40,227 nt of DNA from the NCBI GenBank assembly GCA_018334095.1, contig JAGXTE010000041.1:1-40227 (forward strand), in the 5' to 3' direction. Shown in pieces: positions 31,246 to 38,481 of this stretch (position 1 is its first letter; each line of letters opens with the position of its first letter). Origin of the DNA: Nitrosarchaeum sp. (GTDB taxonomy: Archaea; Thermoproteota; Nitrososphaeria; Nitrososphaerales; Nitrosopumilaceae). The position numbers and the translations under genes are program-made. The notes beneath the pieces were generated by a model. The model made no database searches. It was not told the origin of the DNA and saw nothing but the letters and a program-made list of their open reading frames with translations.

Positions 31246-32403
31246 ATGTGTATTATATTGTTTAATTCTAATGGTCATGGAACAAAAATTTTGCTTGGAG
31301 GAGTAATAGGCAGTATTGTTTTGATATCTATTGCTTCGCTAGTCCTTCTGCCTACTGTACTAGCTCAAGACAATACTTACTCCTCCGAGATACAATCTCA
31401 ACTGATTGAAAAACAGAAAAATACTAAAGATCTTTCACTCATTGAAATTTTTGAGCGTTCAGAATTGGGTGTAGTAAGCATAACAGTTACAAAATCATCC
31501 GAACGTGGAGATACAAATGCCGTAGGTTCAGGATTTGTTTTTGACAAGGCAGGTCATATCATAACTAACAATCATGTAGTTGCAGACACTAAAAAAATAA
31601 CTGTAACTTTTATCGATGGAACTTCATATCGTGCAAAAATCATTGGTACTGATCCGTATGCAGATATTGCAGTTATCAAATTAGATATCAGCCCTGAAAA
31701 ATTATATCCATTGCCAATAGGCGAGTCTTCAAAATTAAGAGTAGGAGAACAAATTACAGCAATCGGGAATCCGTTTGGTCTTTCAGGCTCTATGACATCA
31801 GGGATCGTAAGCCAGTTGGGGCGTATTTTACCTGCGCAAGGAACAAGTTTTTCAATATCTGATGTAATTCAAACAGATACTGCAATAAACCCTGGAAATT
31901 CTGGAGGTCCGCTACTTAACATGAAAGGGGAGGTAGTTGGAATAAATACTGCCATTTATTCTGGTGACGGAAGTTTTTCGGGTGTGGGATTTTCTATTCC
32001 ATCTGATACTGTTTTGAAAATTGTACCTGTAATCATAAAAGATGGGCAATATCTACACCCATGGATTGGAATTTCTACTTTGGATATTTCCCCTGACATT
32101 GCAGATGTATTGAAGCTCAAAGATGCAAAAGGAATTTTGATTATGACTGTAGTCAAAGACAGTCCTGCAGATAAGGCAGGTCTTAAAGGATCATCACAGA
32201 CTACTGTCGTTGATGGAATTGAGTACAAAGTAGGTGGAGATATTGTATTGTCAATTGATGGAAATGAGGTAAGAAAGATTGAGGATGTTTTAACTCATCT
32301 TCAACGTGAAAAAAATATTGGAGATAAATTAAATCTTGAATTATTACGTGATGGAAAAATAATTAATGCTGTAATCACTCTTGAAAAAAGACCTGACTCA
32401 TAA
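31246..32403 (+). CDS. HtrA/DegP-type serine protease with PDZ domain
   Basis: The start chosen is the ATG after the operator and the TATA-like TTATTTATT; a GTG at 31219 lies inside this promoter and is unlikely. A membrane segment (about residues 17-38) anchors an exported trypsin-like domain with the triad H (IITNNHVVAD), D (DPYADIAVIKLD) and S (NPGNSGGPLLN). The last 110 residues form one PDZ domain (PWIGISTLDIS, GILIMTVVKDSPADKAGL). HtrA proteases degrade misfolded envelope proteins. With an operator of the palindrome regulon and neighbours of copper type, it is likely induced by metal-linked envelope damage. Confidence 0.92.
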   Translation: MCIILFNSNGHGTKILLGGVIGSIVLISIASLVLLPTVLAQDNTYSSEIQSQLIEKQKNTKDLSLIEIFERSELGVVSITVTKSSERGDTNAVGSGFVFDKAGHIITNNHVVADTKKITVTFIDGTSYRAKIIGTDPYADIAVIKLDISPEKLYPLPIGESSKLRVGEQITAIGNPFGLSGSMTSGIVSQLGRILPAQGTSFSISDVIQTDTAINPGNSGGPLLNMKGEVVGINTAIYSGDGSFSGVGFSIPSDTVLKIVPVIIKDGQYLHPWIGISTLDISPDIADVLKLKDAKGILIMTVVKDSPADKAGLKGSSQTTVVDGIEYKVGGDIVLSIDGNEVRKIEDVLTHLQREKNIGDKLNLELLRDGKIINAVITLEKRPDS

Positions 32404-32445
32404 AAATATACTCTTTATCTATTTTTGATATCTTGAGATGTTTTT

Positions 32446-32757
32446 TTAATTAAATTCCTGTTTTGTGTTAGTTTTATTCATATCAATTGATTCATTTGTA
32501 CAACAAGAACCATTTGATTTATCTGATTTTTTTGAAAAACGTCCTACCAGAAACATAACTCCCATTATAACTCCACACATTACGATACAACCTACAAAAG
32601 GAAGAAGAAAAGGTAAAACAGCAAGTGTTGTTACGGGGTTTATTGTAAATGAATAATATAGAATTACAGCAGCCACAGATGTTATTGAAGCCAAAATAAT
32701 AATTTTCTTTTTTGAGAAATTTTTACATCCAATACACAACATGCTAGTTAATTTCAA
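32446..32757 (-). CDS. small cysteine-containing membrane protein
   Basis: The frame opens at TTG (32757); the in-frame ATG at 32740-32742 (MLCIGCKNF) is a plausible alternative. Two or three membrane helices (about residues 20-38 and 42-68) are flanked by a CIGC motif at the N-terminus and a CC pair near the C-terminus (GSCCTNES), with CIVMC inside the second hydrophobic region. These may bind metal. It is divergent from the 56-residue TRASH gene and shares the two-site operator region with it. No family recognised. Confidence 0.65.
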   Translation of the reverse strand: MKLTSMLCIGCKNFSKKKIIILASITSVAAVILYYSFTINPVTTLAVLPFLLPFVGCIVMCGVIMGVMFLVGRFSKKSDKSNGSCCTNESIDMNKTNTKQEFN

Positions 32758-32787
32758 TAATTTTAGCCAATATTTTAATACACAAGA

Positions 32788-32799
32788 TTACAAATGTAA
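32788..32799. promoter_or_regulatory. TTACAWWTGTAA operator, site 5
   Basis: TTACAAATGTAA, facing the minus-strand gene (46 bp before its ATG at 32742). Its centre is 53 bp from that of site 6, like the pair at 26901/26953. Confidence 0.7.
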
Positions 32800-32840
32800 A
32801 TAACACTCATAGATTTTGAATTAATTTCTAAAAATTAATC

Positions 32841-32852
32841 TTACAATTGTAA
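32841..32852. promoter_or_regulatory. TTACAWWTGTAA operator, site 6
   Basis: TTACAATTGTAA, 40 bp before the ATG of the 56-residue gene. The TATA-like TATTAAAATA is centred 27 nt before that ATG. Confidence 0.75.
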
Positions 32853-32891
32853 AGATCTGTATTAAAATATGTTCTAGTTTCATTACAAAAT

Positions 32892-33062
32892 ATGTTTGAA
32901 AAACATTGTACTATATGCGGAGTGGAAGTCAAAAAGGACACTGCAATCAAAAGATTCGGAAAATATCTTTGCTCTGAGCAGCATGCGGAAGAATTTGTAG
33001 TAAGAGAACAACAAAGACAAAACGAAGAGAGTCGCAGAGACCGTCGTGGCGGTTGCTGTTAA
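32892..33062 (+). CDS. 56-residue TRASH-like metal-binding protein
   Basis: A short gene of 57 codons. The N-terminal half matches a TRASH-type metal site: C6-x2-C9 (CTIC), then C27 and H31 in LCSEQHAEEF. The second half is a charged helix rich in Arg, Glu and Gln, ending RRGGCC. Start and expression are well supported: TATA about 27 nt and operator 40 bp upstream, giving a leaderless message. It is probably a small copper-binding or chaperone-like protein in the cytosol (no signal peptide); the metal is inferred from the family and its neighbours. Confidence 0.75.
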   Translation: MFEKHCTICGVEVKKDTAIKRFGKYLCSEQHAEEFVVREQQRQNEESRRDRRGGCC

Positions 33063-33125
33063 TACAACTTTGTATAACTCAAAATCTAAAAAAATAGCAT
33101 ATGTATTAAAATAAAGTGGTTATGC

Positions 33126-33554
33126 TTGAAGAAAAAATTAATTCTTGGTAGTATCATTGCAATGACAGCTATAGTCTTCATATCTTCTGTATTGCTTATA
33201 TCCACTGATAAAAAAGAAATCACAAAAATTTTTCATGTAAGACTTGCTGATCCAAAATTGTACGAAGATGGAGTTTTTTCAGATACGTTTTTCATCAAAA
33301 ATGGAACGTACAAATTTAGATTTGTTTCAAGTGGCGATAGCCCTAAAGTTTTGACAGTTACACTCAAAGGAAATTCATTTTTATTTTCTGAGGATTTCAA
33401 GCTAAATGGCATCTTAATGGAGCCAGGAACTTACTATACTTGGAAATACATAGGACAAGACAAAATTGAAATTCAAGACGAACAAAATATGCAGATAATA
33501 ATCAATCCTCATGGAAATATTTTGGGACCAGTTTCAGTTTTTCTAGAAAAATAG
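33126..33554 (+). CDS. membrane-anchored exported hypothetical protein
   Basis: The 142-residue protein starts at TTG (33126) with a KKK run, a membrane helix (about residues 5-26), and a beta-rich exported domain (HVRLADPKLYEDGVFSDTFF, YKFRFVSSGDSPKVLTVTLKG). The alternating strands suggest a small beta sandwich. No metal motif is obvious and I recognise no family. It lies 45 bp upstream of the 549-residue propeller gene and downstream of the TRASH gene, so it may be in one operon with them. Confidence 0.68.
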   Translation: MKKKLILGSIIAMTAIVFISSVLLISTDKKEITKIFHVRLADPKLYEDGVFSDTFFIKNGTYKFRFVSSGDSPKVLTVTLKGNSFLFSEDFKLNGILMEPGTYYTWKYIGQDKIEIQDEQNMQIIINPHGNILGPVSVFLEK

Positions 33555-33598
33555 GATGGACTTATGATAAATAATACAGAAAATCAAGTGAAAAAGAG

Positions 33599-35248
33599 TT
33601 GAAAAACACCATAATTCCATTAACAGGGTTATTTTTCTTGTCTGTTATTCTTTTTTCATTTTTATCATATGGTGATATTTTTGCACAAGAAATATCCAAT
33701 GATGAATTTGTTACATACTCTAAAAAAAGTAATTTCATCAAAGAGATTCCATTTCCAAATGAAGAATTTGGTTTGAGGGGAATTACTACAGATAAAAATG
33801 GAAATGCTTGGATATATCATGCCACACAAAATACCAGTTCAATTTCCAAGTTTGATCCAGTCACTGAAAGATTCTCAAATTTTGACATATTAAAAAAGAC
33901 CAATACAAAAGATGTGATTGTTAATCTTTCTGGAGGGCATATCATTTATGATGAATCAAGAAATACAATATGGTTTACAGATGCAAGAACCAACTCCATA
34001 GGCAAATTCAATATTGAAAGTCAACAAATGGATACAATCGATGTACCAACAGAAAATTCTGGACCAATGGGACTAGTTTTATCACCAGATAAATCAAAAA
34101 TTTGGTTTACAGAACTAAATTCAAATAAATTTGCAAGTATAGATATAAAAACAAATGAAATTACTGAATATTCAATCACAGAAAACAGCGGACCTGTGTT
34201 TCTTGCATTTGATGAAAAAGGTTCTTTGTTGATAACTCTTGCTTATTCCAATAATGTGTTGATTATTGATGTCACAAACGTACAATCTAATCCACTTCAA
34301 AATATTTCTGAGATCAGCTTACCAAAGCCAGATTTTTTTTCACCTTTCGGAATTGCTATAATCAAAGATCCTAAAGGAGTAGAAAAATTGGTTCTATCAG
34401 ATCATGGCTCTAGCAGAGTAATTGTATCTGAATTAGATTCCAATTTGAGAACATACGGTTCATTGTGGACATCACCAAATACACTATACCCACAGACTCT
34501 TCCAAGCCAGATAGATACAGATGAATCTGGAAATATCTATTTTGCACAACATGGTGGAAACAAGATTTCAAAAATTGATAAATCAGGTATCATTACAGAA
34601 TATGACGTTCCAACTGGTCCCCTCTCTACAGTAGTCTATCTTGATGCATCAAATGATGGTAAAGTGTGGTTTACAGAAGTTTTGGCAAATAAAATTGGTT
34701 ATCTAGATACCAGTATTCCTGTTTCTTTTGACATACAAGTTGACAAAGAAAAAATTAACTTTACAGAAAAAGAGACATCAAATCAAGTAAAAGTCACAAT
34801 ACATAATCTAAAAAATAACGATGACTTGATATCCCTAGACAATATTGATATTTCACTTGTTGGCATGACTGATTCTGGATTGGATGGAGTTTCTTTTACT
34901 GCCACTCCTTCCGTAATTGACTTGAATCAAGAAAAACAGATAGAATCTACTATTGATTTATCAGTTGACAAAAATACCAAACCAGGCATATATCAAATAA
35001 TGATTAAAGTCTCATCTACCGAGCAGATTGACAAAACTATGACCATATCCAAACTTTACCCATTAACAATAAACGTTGATCTACCAAAACCGATTCCATC
35101 TTCAACTATAAAGAAAACGGATTCTGAATTTATCATCAAAGACATAATACAAAATGCCGCAGTAGGTGCAATAATAATACTAGTCTCATTGCTTGTGTAT
35201 AAAAAAATTAAGCTAGCAAGACAAAATAAAATTTCAAAGCAAGAATAG
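33599..35248 (+). CDS. membrane-anchored Vgb-like beta-propeller protein, paralogue of 14260
   Basis: The 549-residue protein starts at TTG and has a signal peptide (about residues 4-30), a propeller of about seven blades (residues 40-375) with repeats such as TIWFTDARTNSIGKFN, IWFTELNSNKFASID and VWFTEVLANKIGYLD, a beta domain (about 380-500) and a C-terminal membrane helix (about 518-538). The layout matches the 513-residue protein at 14260, which has its anchor at the N-terminus instead. Vgb-like propellers are usually described as lyases, but these archaeal ones may only bind ligands. The position between the TRASH gene and the second Lrp-TRASH gene links it to the metal-response region. 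Confidence 0.8.
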   Translation: MKNTIIPLTGLFFLSVILFSFLSYGDIFAQEISNDEFVTYSKKSNFIKEIPFPNEEFGLRGITTDKNGNAWIYHATQNTSSISKFDPVTERFSNFDILKKTNTKDVIVNLSGGHIIYDESRNTIWFTDARTNSIGKFNIESQQMDTIDVPTENSGPMGLVLSPDKSKIWFTELNSNKFASIDIKTNEITEYSITENSGPVFLAFDEKGSLLITLAYSNNVLIIDVTNVQSNPLQNISEISLPKPDFFSPFGIAIIKDPKGVEKLVLSDHGSSRVIVSELDSNLRTYGSLWTSPNTLYPQTLPSQIDTDESGNIYFAQHGGNKISKIDKSGIITEYDVPTGPLSTVVYLDASNDGKVWFTEVLANKIGYLDTSIPVSFDIQVDKEKINFTEKETSNQVKVTIHNLKNNDDLISLDNIDISLVGMTDSGLDGVSFTATPSVIDLNQEKQIESTIDLSVDKNTKPGIYQIMIKVSSTEQIDKTMTISKLYPLTINVDLPKPIPSSTIKKTDSEFIIKDIIQNAAVGAIIILVSLLVYKKIKLARQNKISKQE

Positions 35249-35259
35249 TCAAAATATCT

Positions 35260-35688
35260 TTATTTCTGTGAGTTCATGATTGCTTTAATTCTTCGCTGAT
35301 ATTTGTCTTGAAATAAAACTTTGCAGGAAGGACAGCAAAAAAATCTCTGAATATTTGCCATTTTTAATATGCTTGGCTTTTCAGCAATCTTCCTATTACA
35401 ATAATCACATTTTATTTTGACATGCAGGTTTGAATTGAGTTTTTTAGTTGCAGTTCCTTGTGATTTGATATTTGTTTTATCAAGATCTAATTTCATGCCA
35501 AGTTTTTTCATATCCAATATGGGTGAAATTGATTTTATTATTCCCATGTTTATCATCCGATCGTAACGTATCTGTACTGTTGGTGTGCTTACTTTGATTT
35601 CTCTTGAAATCTGTCTGAATGACTTTCTGCCATCTTGAATTAGAGATTCAAGTATTGCAATATCAGTTTCATCCAAGGGAAATGACAT
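35260..35688 (-). CDS. Lrp/AsnC-type HTH regulator with C-terminal TRASH domain, copy 2
   Basis: The 142 residues have the same layout as copy 1 (30757): HTH in residues 1-60 (DIAILESLIQDGRKSFRQIS, then STPTVQIRYDRM) and a TRASH domain near 88-130 with CDYC and CCPSC. Linkers differ, so the proteins are diverged paralogues. It is divergent from the 46-residue YHS gene, and both promoters flank one TTACATTTGTAA site (39 bp to this ATG). A TATA-like box (GATATAGATA) is about 26 nt upstream. This arrangement fits an autoregulated metal sensor that also controls the YHS protein. Confidence 0.88.
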   Translation of the reverse strand: MSFPLDETDIAILESLIQDGRKSFRQISREIKVSTPTVQIRYDRMINMGIIKSISPILDMKKLGMKLDLDKTNIKSQGTATKKLNSNLHVKIKCDYCNRKIAEKPSILKMANIQRFFCCPSCKVLFQDKYQRRIKAIMNSQK

Positions 35689-35726
35689 GATTATTCTATG
35701 ATTATCTATTATCTATATCATACATC

Positions 35727-35738
35727 TTACATTTGTAA
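35727..35738. promoter_or_regulatory. TTACAWWTGTAA operator, site 7 (shared by divergent genes)
   Basis: TTACATTTGTAA, 39 bp from the regulator ATG on one side and 40 bp from the YHS ATG on the other. Each direction has its own TATA-like box in between. Confidence 0.8.
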
Positions 35739-35777
35739 ACAACATACTTTATTTGAAGAATCAGACATTGAATAACA

Positions 35778-35918
35778 ATGAAAGTAGATCCTGTTTGCAA
35801 AATGGAAGTAGAAGAACACGGTGGTGTGACATTAGAGTATGACGGAAATGTATTTCATTTTTGTTGCCCATCATGTAAAGCTGTTTTTGAAAAAAACCCA
35901 AGTAAATATCAAAAATAA
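35778..35918 (+). CDS. 46-residue YHS-domain protein
   Basis: The gene is short but has a clear YHS domain: DPVCKMEVE at the start, YDGNVFHFCCPSCKAVFEKNP in the second half, ending with KY as in the family. The cysteines C7, C29, C30 and C33 probably bind metal. YHS domains occur in copper ATPases and metal-responsive proteins. There is no signal peptide, so it is cytosolic. The TATA-like CTTTATTTG is about 28 nt before the ATG (leaderless) and the shared operator lies 40 bp upstream. Likely a copper carrier or buffer, by inference from family and context. Confidence 0.85.
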   Translation: MKVDPVCKMEVEEHGGVTLEYDGNVFHFCCPSCKAVFEKNPSKYQK

Positions 35919-35939
35919 CACCAATTCCAAACTATCTTT

Positions 35940-36926
35940 TTATGTATTATTAGTCATGGCTAATTCAGAATTATTTGTGCCTTCTAGAATCCACGTATCT
36001 CCACCATTATTTGTCATATAGACACTTGATGCCGTACCACTTGAAACTCTTTCCATAGCAGTTGCATAAATTTCTCCATTTCGTCCTGGAGCAAAATTGA
36101 ATATAGCGCCAGTACTGGTGATTTGACCTTGTGTTTTTACCATAATTTCTCCACCTGTAATTGATTTGTAAATTGTACCTTTGCCATCAAATGATGAGAA
36201 TACATACATTGTTTTCCCATCTGATGCAAATCCTATTCCAGTAATTGTACCTGTTTCAACATTAGTACTAATTTTCTGCCATTGTTCTCCTTTGTCATCG
36301 CTTACATATAGTCCAGAAACTGTTCCTGTATATACTGTATCTGGATTTAATGGATCTGCTGCAAGTGAAACAATTCTGTCTGGTGGTGTAAGCAATCTCC
36401 ATGATGCCCCCTCATCATTAGTTACAAAGAGTTCAGATCCTCCTCCAGGTGAACCATAAACAAGTCCATCTTGTGCGTGACTTGCAGTCATTGCATGAAA
36501 ATCAACTGGATTGTCTTTTACTTTGGAAATCATTGTCCATGAATTTCCATTATCTGTACTAATTCTAAAACCAAGATTGCCATTCATTGCAGATGGATGT
36601 CCGCTAGAATACATTATTCCTTCTTTTGAACTGATAGAAAATCCCATGAGATCAGATTTGTCATTTCCTACTAGTTTCCATTCATCTGATTCTTTTTTGA
36701 ATAAACCATTGTGAGTTGCAAGATAAAGAGTATCATCAGTTCCTGAAAGAAACATACCAACACCATGTATATCCATCCATGATCCTAACAGTTTAGATTT
36801 TGGATCACTTGTATTTTCCTGCAAACTAGATGTATAGCTCACAATAACTCCAATTACTACAATAGACATTATTCCAAATAAGAAATACTTTTTATTTTTT
36901 GATTTTAATGATCTAGATTTTTTCAT
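35940..36926 (-). CDS. membrane-anchored BNR/sortilin-type beta-propeller protein
   Basis: The 328 residues have a basic start, a membrane helix (about 12-32), and an exported propeller with Asp-box repeats: STDNGNSWTMIS, TNDEGASWRLLT, SDDKGEQWQKIS and TNNGGDTWILEG, as in sortilin, HCF136 and BNR proteins. It holds histidines in FHAMTASHAQDG that could bind metal. Many archaeal and bacterial relatives are annotated as exo-sialidase-like, but no catalytic Arg set was recognised. It is divergent from the Met-rich gene, with a shared TTACAATTGTAA site 41 bp from its start. Confidence 0.82.
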   Translation of the reverse strand: MKKSRSLKSKNKKYFLFGIMSIVVIGVIVSYTSSLQENTSDPKSKLLGSWMDIHGVGMFLSGTDDTLYLATHNGLFKKESDEWKLVGNDKSDLMGFSISSKEGIMYSSGHPSAMNGNLGFRISTDNGNSWTMISKVKDNPVDFHAMTASHAQDGLVYGSPGGGSELFVTNDEGASWRLLTPPDRIVSLAADPLNPDTVYTGTVSGLYVSDDKGEQWQKISTNVETGTITGIGFASDGKTMYVFSSFDGKGTIYKSITGGEIMVKTQGQITSTGAIFNFAPGRNGEIYATAMERVSSGTASSVYMTNNGGDTWILEGTNNSELAMTNNT

Positions 36927-36966
36927 CTAATCAACTCCATACTGGGACATATTAAAGAACAATAGA

Positions 36967-36978
36967 TTACAATTGTAA
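36967..36978. promoter_or_regulatory. TTACAWWTGTAA operator, site 8 (shared by divergent genes)
   Basis: TTACAATTGTAA, 41 bp before the minus-strand propeller gene and 42 bp before the plus-strand Met-rich gene. The TATA-like GATATATAC (36990-36998) is 26 nt before the latter. Confidence 0.8.
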
Positions 36979-37019
36979 AGTACAGTATTGATATATACGC
37001 AATACAATTAAAAAGTGAA

Positions 37020-37514
37020 ATGAAGATGTTGATGATTGCACTAGTTACAATTATTGTATTTACTAGCGGCACATTTTATCTATCTGCATACTCTGAATCT
37101 AATCAATCAATGATGGGTATGGATGGAATGAATGACATGTGTCAATCAATGATGAACAGCATTCCAAAAGATGTCATAATAAAGGCAGTATCAAGTCAGA
37201 TGGTATCTGTAGGTAAAGAATCAACGGTCACACTATTAGTGGTAGATAAAGAAACTGGTAATCCATTAGATGATGCAAATGTAATTTTACACATAGAGAA
37301 AGGAGGACCTATGGAAGGCATGGATGGCATGAACATGATGGATATGATGGGAAACATGTTTGAGGCAGAAAACATTGGTTATGGCAAATATTTGATTAAA
37401 GTGAATGTTGATGAAAAAGGATATCATACAATGCATACACATGCGATACCTCAAGGAAAGTCAATGATGTCTATGATGAATAATCATATGGATATTGGAA
37501 TTATAGCAAGATAA
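37020..37514 (+). CDS. exported methionine-rich protein, putative copper-binding
   Basis: The 164-residue protein has a signal peptide (about 1-24), then a Met-rich stretch (MMGMDGMNDMCQSMMNS), a central beta domain (about 50-140) with STVTLLVVDKETGNPLDDA and YGKYLIKVNVDEKGYHTMHTH, resembling YtkA/FixH-like Ig domains, and further Met clusters (GMDGMNMMDMMGNMF and MMSMMNNHMDI). Met, His and one Cys side chains suit Cu(I) binding outside the membrane, as in CopC-, CusF- and PcoE-like proteins. It is expressed from a leaderless promoter with an operator 42 bp upstream. Copper storage or resistance is the likely role. Confidence 0.82.
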   Translation: MKMLMIALVTIIVFTSGTFYLSAYSESNQSMMGMDGMNDMCQSMMNSIPKDVIIKAVSSQMVSVGKESTVTLLVVDKETGNPLDDANVILHIEKGGPMEGMDGMNMMDMMGNMFEAENIGYGKYLIKVNVDEKGYHTMHTHAIPQGKSMMSMMNNHMDIGIIAR

Positions 37515-37665
37515 TCTCTTAAATAAAAAACAATTTTGCAAATACTGTCCTGAAGACAAATGTTTGTTAGATTGTAAAATATGCAATCCTAAGTTTAACA
37601 AAGCAAATGTGATTGTTAGTTGTGAAAAATTATACCTTAAGGCATTACAGATACTTTGTAAATAA
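37507..37665 (+). pseudogene. cysteine-rich open frame without a good start, possible gene remnant
   Basis: An open frame of 52 codons between in-frame stops reads QFCKYCPEDKCLLDCKICN and continues to SCEKLYLKALQILCK. The spacing of cysteines looks purposeful. It has no ATG or GTG; a TTG at 37564 would give only 33 residues. It overlaps the end of the Met-rich gene in another frame. It could be the remains of a metal-binding gene, the product of a frameshift from that gene, or chance. The reading frame on the opposite strand here has no support. Confidence 0.3.
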
Positions 37666-37728
37666 TATTTGTGAACAGAACACCTCACATCAATATGTTT
37701 ACATCATAATTAATCAAATCAAGAGTTA

Positions 37729-38334
37729 ATGTCTGATGATGATTTACCAAAAGATCTATCTCACATCACACCAGCATATCGTAGAGCGTTATGGTTAGTT
37801 GTTTTAATCAATGTAGGTTATGGAATTGCTGAAATAATAGGTGGATTCTTAGCTGATTCTCAAGCACTCAAAGCTGATGCACTTGATTTTCTTGGTGATG
37901 GTTCCATCACATTCTTAGGATTACTTGCAATAGGATGGGGTCTTAAATTACGAGCTCGCTCAGCTCTAATCCAAGGAATATTTCTTGGGGCAATGGGAAT
38001 TGGTGTTCTTGCTTACACAGTTTATCGCACACAGGTTCTGCAAATTCCTGAAGCTGGACTAATGGGGGGTTTTGGTTTTGGTGCACTTTTGATCAATGTC
38101 ATTGCAGTTTTACTATTGCTTCCACATAGGAAAGGCGATGCAAATGTACGTGCAGTATGGCTTTTTAGCCGTAATGATGCACTTGGCAATATTTTGGTAA
38201 TAATCGCTGCAGGTTTTGTCTTTTTGACAAACACATCGTGGCCTGACCTCATAGCTGCTGGAGTTATTGCCATACTCTTTCTTCAATCATCTTTGTCAAT
38301 CATCAAAGATGCTAGAAATGATTTAAAAAAATAA
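37729..38334 (+). CDS. short CDF-type cation transporter lacking the C-terminal domain
   Basis: The 201-residue protein has six membrane helices and CDF-like metal motifs ADALDFLGD in helix 2 and FSRNDALGN in helix 5. The second keeps an Asn where the CDF family normally has a second acidic residue (HxxxD). The cytosolic domain typical of CDF proteins, as in the gene at 8771, is missing. Short cation transporters of this form (with SRND-x2-GN) are common in bacteria, so transfer from bacteria is possible. It has no TTACAWWTGTAA site at the usual distance. Metal substrate unknown. Confidence 0.82.
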   Translation: MSDDDLPKDLSHITPAYRRALWLVVLINVGYGIAEIIGGFLADSQALKADALDFLGDGSITFLGLLAIGWGLKLRARSALIQGIFLGAMGIGVLAYTVYRTQVLQIPEAGLMGGFGFGALLINVIAVLLLLPHRKGDANVRAVWLFSRNDALGNILVIIAAGFVFLTNTSWPDLIAAGVIAILFLQSSLSIIKDARNDLKK

Positions 38335-38368
38335 TATTATAATAACTGTTTATTGTTTAATGAAAATT

Positions 38369-38380
38369 TGGCATTTGTAA
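38369..38380. promoter_or_regulatory. TTACAWWTGTAA operator, site 9 (half conserved)
   Basis: TGGCATTTGTAA followed by AGTGC. The right half matches fully, the left has two changes. It lies 47 bp before the 17-codon leader frame and 102 bp before the spermidine-synthase-like gene. TATA-like TTAAATATC is at 38391-38399. Confidence 0.55.
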
Positions 38381-38426
38381 AGTGCATCTGTTAAATATCT
38401 ATTTTTTCAAGACACTGTAGGAAAAT

Positions 38427-38480
38427 ATGCTAGAATACAAAATAGAAAAAATTCGTATAGTAAAAATTTATTGGTTATAA
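38427..38480 (+). CDS. possible 17-residue leader peptide
   Basis: ATG followed by 16 sense codons (MLEYKIEKIRIVKIYWL) and TAA, ending 1 nt before the ATG of the spermidine-synthase-like gene. The TATA box centred near 38395 would place the transcript start a few nt before this ATG, so this is the first start codon on the message. The main gene lacks a clear Shine-Dalgarno site. This suggests translation coupling or attenuation, without proof. Confidence 0.35.
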   Translation: MLEYKIEKIRIVKIYWL

Positions 38481-38481
38481 A

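Noticed and set aside
37461..37688. Minus-strand frame of 75 codons
   Set aside because: It is antisense to the end of the Met-rich gene and to the cysteine-rich frame; it has no promoter and an implausible composition.
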